From Haladaptatiplasma sp964454575 (GTDB lineage Archaea > Thermoplasmatota > Thermoplasmata > Halarchaeoplasmatales > Halarchaeoplasmataceae): a DNA stretch of 6,191 bases. Numbering within the stretch: the stretch's first letter is position 1; each line of letters starts with the position of its first letter. The stretch lies in the NCBI GenBank assembly GCA_964454575.1, contig CAYVTG010000090.1, positions 1 to 6,191 of the forward strand, given 5' to 3'. Under the pieces are notes generated by a model. The model made no database searches and was not told the origin of the DNA. It saw nothing but the letters and a program-made list of their open reading frames with translations. Positions 5,393 to 6,191 of the stretch are shown piece after piece. A program made the position numbers and the translations under genes.

Positions 5393-6191
5393 TCATTCCC
5401 TCATAGACTGCATCTCGTCCTTGTATCTTTTCAGATATGCAACGGAGGCTTCCACATCTCCGGACTTCTCGGCTTTTTTGACCTCTTTGATCAAGTAAAT
5501 TGGCTTCGAAATATTCAGTCCGGATACTTTAGCCTTCTTCAGCTGCTCATGGGCTTCGTCTAACACTTCGTCTAAGCCCTCACGGATATTACTCAGAGCC
5601 GCTTCTCTTGCCCGATCTACCTCTTTCAGTGCACTTTGTATATCATCATTTTCGATATGTTCTCTTGCACTTTCGATGATCTGTCCGGCTTCTCCTACAT
5701 CTAGATCCAATGCTTCCGCATCTTTGATGAATCGATCCATAGACTCCACCGCATCTCTCGCTTTTGCAGCCGGACCTTTTGCTTCCTCTGCCTTCACTGC
5801 AGCTTTGCTTAAGAGCGTAAATGCTTTTTTGTCGTATCCATCTTTCAATATATCCTTGGCCTGCTCGAGATATTTTTCGGCCTCTGAAGCAGCTTCTCCC
5901 TCTTCGGCTTCTTCCAGCTTTCCTTCAACTAGTCTAACTGTTTCATCCAGTTTTTCATCTATCTTGGATTTGATCCACGAAAGCCCCTCTTCAAGATGTT
6001 GTGCGGCAGCGTTACGATCATCTTCTTTCATGGCCCTCATACCCTTGTTAATCGCTTCGCCGGCCTTCTCAACTTCTATGTCCTGATCCCTTGCGGTGAT
6101 TATCATCTCTTTGATGTTAGATATCAACGTTTTAACATGATCTTGAGTCACTGGCTCTTCTGTTGGTTCCTCTGTTGGTTCCTCTGTTGGT
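5393..6191 (-). CDS. Helical-repeat protein with PTEE linker, 5' end beyond the window
   Basis: The frame stays open to the right edge, so the N-terminus is missing; 265 residues are visible. The first 13 read PTEEPTEEPTEEP, an acidic proline-rich linker encoded by 12-base repeats. The remainder is all-helical and charged. Two stretches share one pattern: EMIITARDQDIEVEKAGEAI...DDRNAAAQHLEEG and RFIKDAEALDLDVGEAGQII...DDIQSALKEVDRA, with a more diverged stretch between (YLEQAKDILKDGYDKKAFTLL). The unit is a helical hairpin of TPR-like or coiled-coil type (A-x-x-x-D-x-[DE]-V-x-x-A then a D-x-x-x-A helix). Similar repeats are common in euryarchaeal proteins of unknown function. A GTG at 6149-6151 could be mistaken for the start, but it lies directly after the in-frame repeat and has no convincing ribosome site. 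No enzyme motif is visible in this part. Confidence 0.82.
   Translation of the reverse strand, partial: PTEEPTEEPTEEPVTQDHVKTLISNIKEMIITARDQDIEVEKAGEAINKGMRAMKEDDRNAAAQHLEEGLSWIKSKIDEKLDETVRLVEGKLEEAEEGEAASEAEKYLEQAKDILKDGYDKKAFTLLSKAAVKAEEAKGPAAKARDAVESMDRFIKDAEALDLDVGEAGQIIESAREHIENDDIQSALKEVDRAREAALSNIREGLDEVLDEAHEQLKKAKVSGLNISKPIYLIKEVKKAEKSGDVEASVAYLKRYKDEMQSMRE
6155..6190 (-). repeat. Tandem 12-base repeat encoding Pro-Thr-Glu-Glu
   Basis: Three direct copies are visible on the minus strand: CCAACAGAGGAA (6190-6179), an identical copy (6178-6167) and CCAACAGAAGAG (6166-6155, two third-position or silent differences), followed by CCA. All are in frame with the helical-repeat protein. 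The array reaches the window edge and probably continues. The near-identity of copies at DNA level suggests recent expansion by slippage. Confidence 0.85.

Noticed and set aside
5676..6086. Plus-strand open frame rich in Ser/Ala opposite the helical-repeat gene
   Set aside because: Its low-complexity composition is what antisense reading of Glu/Ala/Lys-rich helices produces; no independent signal.
1..6191. CRISPR array, tRNA, rRNA, insertion sequence or attachment site
   Set aside because: No spaced direct repeats, tRNA-like cloverleaf, transposase motif or terminal inverted repeats were seen. The only tandem repeat is the coding PTEE array.

Overview
This window is most likely archaeal, probably euryarchaeal or Thermoplasmatota-like, though the sequence alone does not fix the lineage. 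The evidence is a tungsten-type aldehyde ferredoxin oxidoreductase, a methyltransferase of the archaeal/eukaryotic HemK2/Mtq2 type, PRC-barrel and VAT-N/Cdc48-N-like folds, a TATA-box-like promoter, short tightly packed genes with GGAG/GGTGA ribosome binding sites, and frequent GTG/TTG starts. Codon use is rich in ATA (Ile) and AGG/AGA (Arg). All recognisable genes lie on the minus strand, so the window reads right to left. There is no gene-free stretch above 300 bases; the largest gap is about 77 bases.

Region 1 (6191 down to 4816). A helical-repeat protein enters from beyond the right edge through a Pro-Thr-Glu-Glu repeat linker. One base after its stop comes a HemK2/Mtq2-like protein N5-glutamine methyltransferase, which starts with TTG.

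Region 2 (4760 down to 2646). A 704-residue aldehyde ferredoxin oxidoreductase homologue stands alone. Its family signature is clear, but one cysteine spacing and one pterin-contacting position appear to depart from the classical enzyme.

Region 3 (2568 down to 1). After a 77-base gap with a TATA-like element comes a tightly packed run of eight small genes, with gaps of about 12 bases or less and several ATGA-type overlaps. In order of transcription they are: a soluble helical/coiled-coil protein (98 aa); a membrane-anchored coiled-coil protein (114 aa); a second membrane-anchored coiled-coil protein (136 aa); a soluble helical protein (109 aa) that aligns without gaps to the first; a helical protein with a C-terminal zinc ribbon (111 aa); a tandem PRC-barrel protein (166 aa); a short membrane-anchored basic helix protein (73 aa); and the start of a VAT-N/Cdc48-N-like beta-barrel protein cut by the left edge.

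I recognise no named system in region 3. The three single-pass anchors, each predicted to put its coil in the cytoplasm, alternate with soluble proteins, three of which (two of them soluble) look like diverged copies of one module. This suggests a membrane-associated, self-assembling scaffold. It is the best candidate here for an undescribed system, but its function is inference only.
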